A stretch of DNA of 64,000 nt from Asaia bogorensis (GTDB lineage Bacteria; Pseudomonadota; Alphaproteobacteria; Acetobacterales; Acetobacteraceae). The notes beneath the pieces are model-generated. The model was not told the DNA's origin, ran no database searches, and saw only the letters and a list, made by a program, of their open reading frames with translations. The first letter of the stretch is position 1. Each line of letters begins with the position of its first letter. Both the position numbers and the translations under genes were made by a program. The DNA is taken from the NCBI GenBank assembly GCA_945868845.1, contig CAMBMS010000008.1:1-64000 (forward strand), in the 5' to 3' direction. This document shows, in pieces, positions 62,884 through 64,000 of the stretch.

Positions 62884-63915
62884 CTAAACTAGCCGCGCGC
62901 CGATCAGGCCGAGGAGGGCGATGAAGATTGTGGCTAGCGCGCCCAGCGCGAGCGGGGCGGCGCCCTTTTTCTTAAGGGCGCTCAAATCCGTGCCTAGACC
63001 CAGCGCAGCGACCGAGGCGGACAGCATGATTGGTACCACGAAGCGGGAGAAGCCCAGGGCCAGACCCTGGACATCCGGCATGATGTGCTGCGCTACGTCA
63101 CCGGCCACCACCAGGGCGAAGAAGCCGATGGCGAACCAGGGCACGGGCGTTTTTGTGGTGCCCTTTTCCCCCCGCGTCGCCCAATAGCTGAGCGCGATTA
63201 TGGCCGGGGCCAGTAGCACCACACGGGCGAGCTTCGTGAGGGTGCCGATTTCTACCGCACCCGGCTCCGGCCAGGCGCCGGCGGCGGCGACGGCCTGCAC
63301 CACCTCATGCACCGAAGCGCCGGCCCAGATGCCATAGGTGGTGGGGTCCATGCCCATGATCTGACCAAGATAGGGATAGGCGACAACCGAGACGGTGCCG
63401 CACAGGGTGATCACGGCCAAAGCGTAGGCCACATCTTCCTGCTTGCCGCCCGCGACCTGGTTGGCGGCGATGATGGCCGACGCGCCACAAATACCGGTGC
63501 CGGTGCCGAGCAGCATCGCCATCGGCGCATCCACACCCAGCCGGGCGCCGATCCAGATGGTGAACACCATGGTTAGCCCAACGGCGCCCACCGCCAATGC
63601 CAGCGCGTAGGGGCCGATGGAGAGCAATTGCGTCAAGGTCACTTGCAGGCCGAGAATCACGATGGCGGCACGCAGCACAGGTCGTACGACGTAAGCCGTG
63701 CCGGGCCGCCAGCTTGCCGGTAGCCCCATCAAGGCGCGTAAGCCGATTCCGATGACCAATGCCACCACCACCGGGTTGAGGATGTTCACCCCAGACAGAT
63801 CACGCACCCAGATCGCGAGCAGCGCGACGACGAGGCAGACCGCCACGCCAGGAGCGAGGGCGATATATCGCGCGAGGCCGGTGGGCGCGGCGGCGGAACT
63901 TGCTGGTTGGGCCAT
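62884..63915 (-). CDS. YeiH-family (UPF0324) putative sulfate exporter
   Basis: A 343-residue protein with about ten helices. Family marks are NPVVVALVIGIGLRALMGLP near residue 47, GTGTGICGASAIIAANQVAG near 136, and YGIWAGASVHEVVQAVAAAG near 191. E. coli YeiH-like proteins have been linked to sulfate or sulfur-compound export, but direct evidence is thin. A palindrome lies 65-80 bases upstream of the start. No regulator is seen before the window edge. Confidence 0.9.
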   Translation of the reverse strand: MAQPASSAAAPTGLARYIALAPGVAVCLVVALLAIWVRDLSGVNILNPVVVALVIGIGLRALMGLPASWRPGTAYVVRPVLRAAIVILGLQVTLTQLLSIGPYALALAVGAVGLTMVFTIWIGARLGVDAPMAMLLGTGTGICGASAIIAANQVAGGKQEDVAYALAVITLCGTVSVVAYPYLGQIMGMDPTTYGIWAGASVHEVVQAVAAAGAWPEPGAVEIGTLTKLARVVLLAPAIIALSYWATRGEKGTTKTPVPWFAIGFFALVVAGDVAQHIMPDVQGLALGFSRFVVPIMLSASVAALGLGTDLSALKKKGAAPLALGALATIFIALLGLIGARLV

Positions 63916-63979
63916 GGGACTCGGTGCTCGACTTCCTGAGAGAGAATAGAGAAAGAAACCCTCGCCGGAAGCTTAGTTT

Positions 63980-63996
63980 ACGTCAAATTTTGACGT
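63980..63996. promoter_or_regulatory. Inverted repeat upstream of the exporter gene
   Basis: ACGTCA-AATTT-TGACGT is a perfect 6-base-arm inverted repeat within the AT-rich TTTACGTCAAATTTTGACGTGA, about 65 bases upstream of the leftward exporter's ATG. The size suits a LysR- or GntR-type site; LysR genes commonly neighbour YeiH genes, but the flank is outside the window. Confidence 0.4.
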
Positions 63997-64000
63997 GAGG

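Overview
The window looks like chromosome of an alphaproteobacterium, most likely of the order Rhodospirillales and plausibly Acetobacteraceae. The basis is the GC-rich composition, the dusB-ntrB-ntrC-ntrY-ntrX-HAD-hfq-hflX run, the clpS-clpA pair, the many Bug-type tricarboxylate-transporter receptors, and the type of the phosphonate-gene remnants. This is inferred from gene content only. No rRNA, tRNA or CRISPR array was seen.

Layout. 1-5.4 kb: the 5' end of an alpha/beta hydrolase, an Asp/Glu racemase-family gene and a tripartite tricarboxylate transporter (tctA, tctB, divergent from two tandem tctC receptors). 5.4-17.3 kb: a catabolic region with an acyl-CoA ligase, N-acyl-D-amino-acid deacylase, luciferase-like monooxygenase, amidase, multi-pass membrane protein, 2-keto-4-pentenoate hydratase family protein, bicupin and gamma-glutamyltransferase. 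17.3-28.3 kb: accessory DNA heavy in decay (broken phnN and DUF1045 genes, a tctC deletion scar, IS5 and IS3 relics). Intact DsbA-like, GST, tctC, DUF3300, two further luciferase-like oxidoreductases and a class V aminotransferase lie among these remnants. 28.5-35.8 kb: a ten-gene Mrp/Mnh-type cation antiporter operon. 36-46.4 kb: D,D-carboxypeptidase, clpS-clpA, cinA-type amidase, pgpA, lytic transglycosylase, dapA, smpB, a sulfite-oxidase-like protein and a glutathione-peroxidase-like protein. 46.4-48 kb: a broken SnoaL-like gene and an enolase-superfamily gene without a normal start codon. 48.1-57.8 kb: the nitrogen-regulation operon through hfq and hflX. 57.9-64 kb: an SDR, a broken GT22 mannosyltransferase gene, trmB-metK, an M20 peptidase, a broken pyridoxamine-phosphate-oxidase-like gene and a YeiH-type exporter.

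The strongest window-scale signal is gene decay. About ten separate genes are recognisable only as remnants: frameshifts, in-frame stops, large internal deletions or terminal fragments. Nearly all are accessory or catabolic genes lying beside intact core genes. Two otherwise intact genes (the enolase-superfamily gene and trmB), and one antiporter subunit, lack an ATG, GTG or TTG at the place where the family-conserved N-terminus begins. This fits a genome in a recent phase of relaxed selection (host association or a narrowed niche). Sequencing error in homopolymers could explain single frameshifts, but not the multi-lesion or deletion cases.

I did not find a convincing wholly new biological system. 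The best leads are the perfect FNR/FixK-type palindrome upstream of the racemase gene, the palindromic operator candidate between the divergent transporter genes, the homopolymer and missing start at the mnhG/mbhDE junction, and the two internal-deletion scars.
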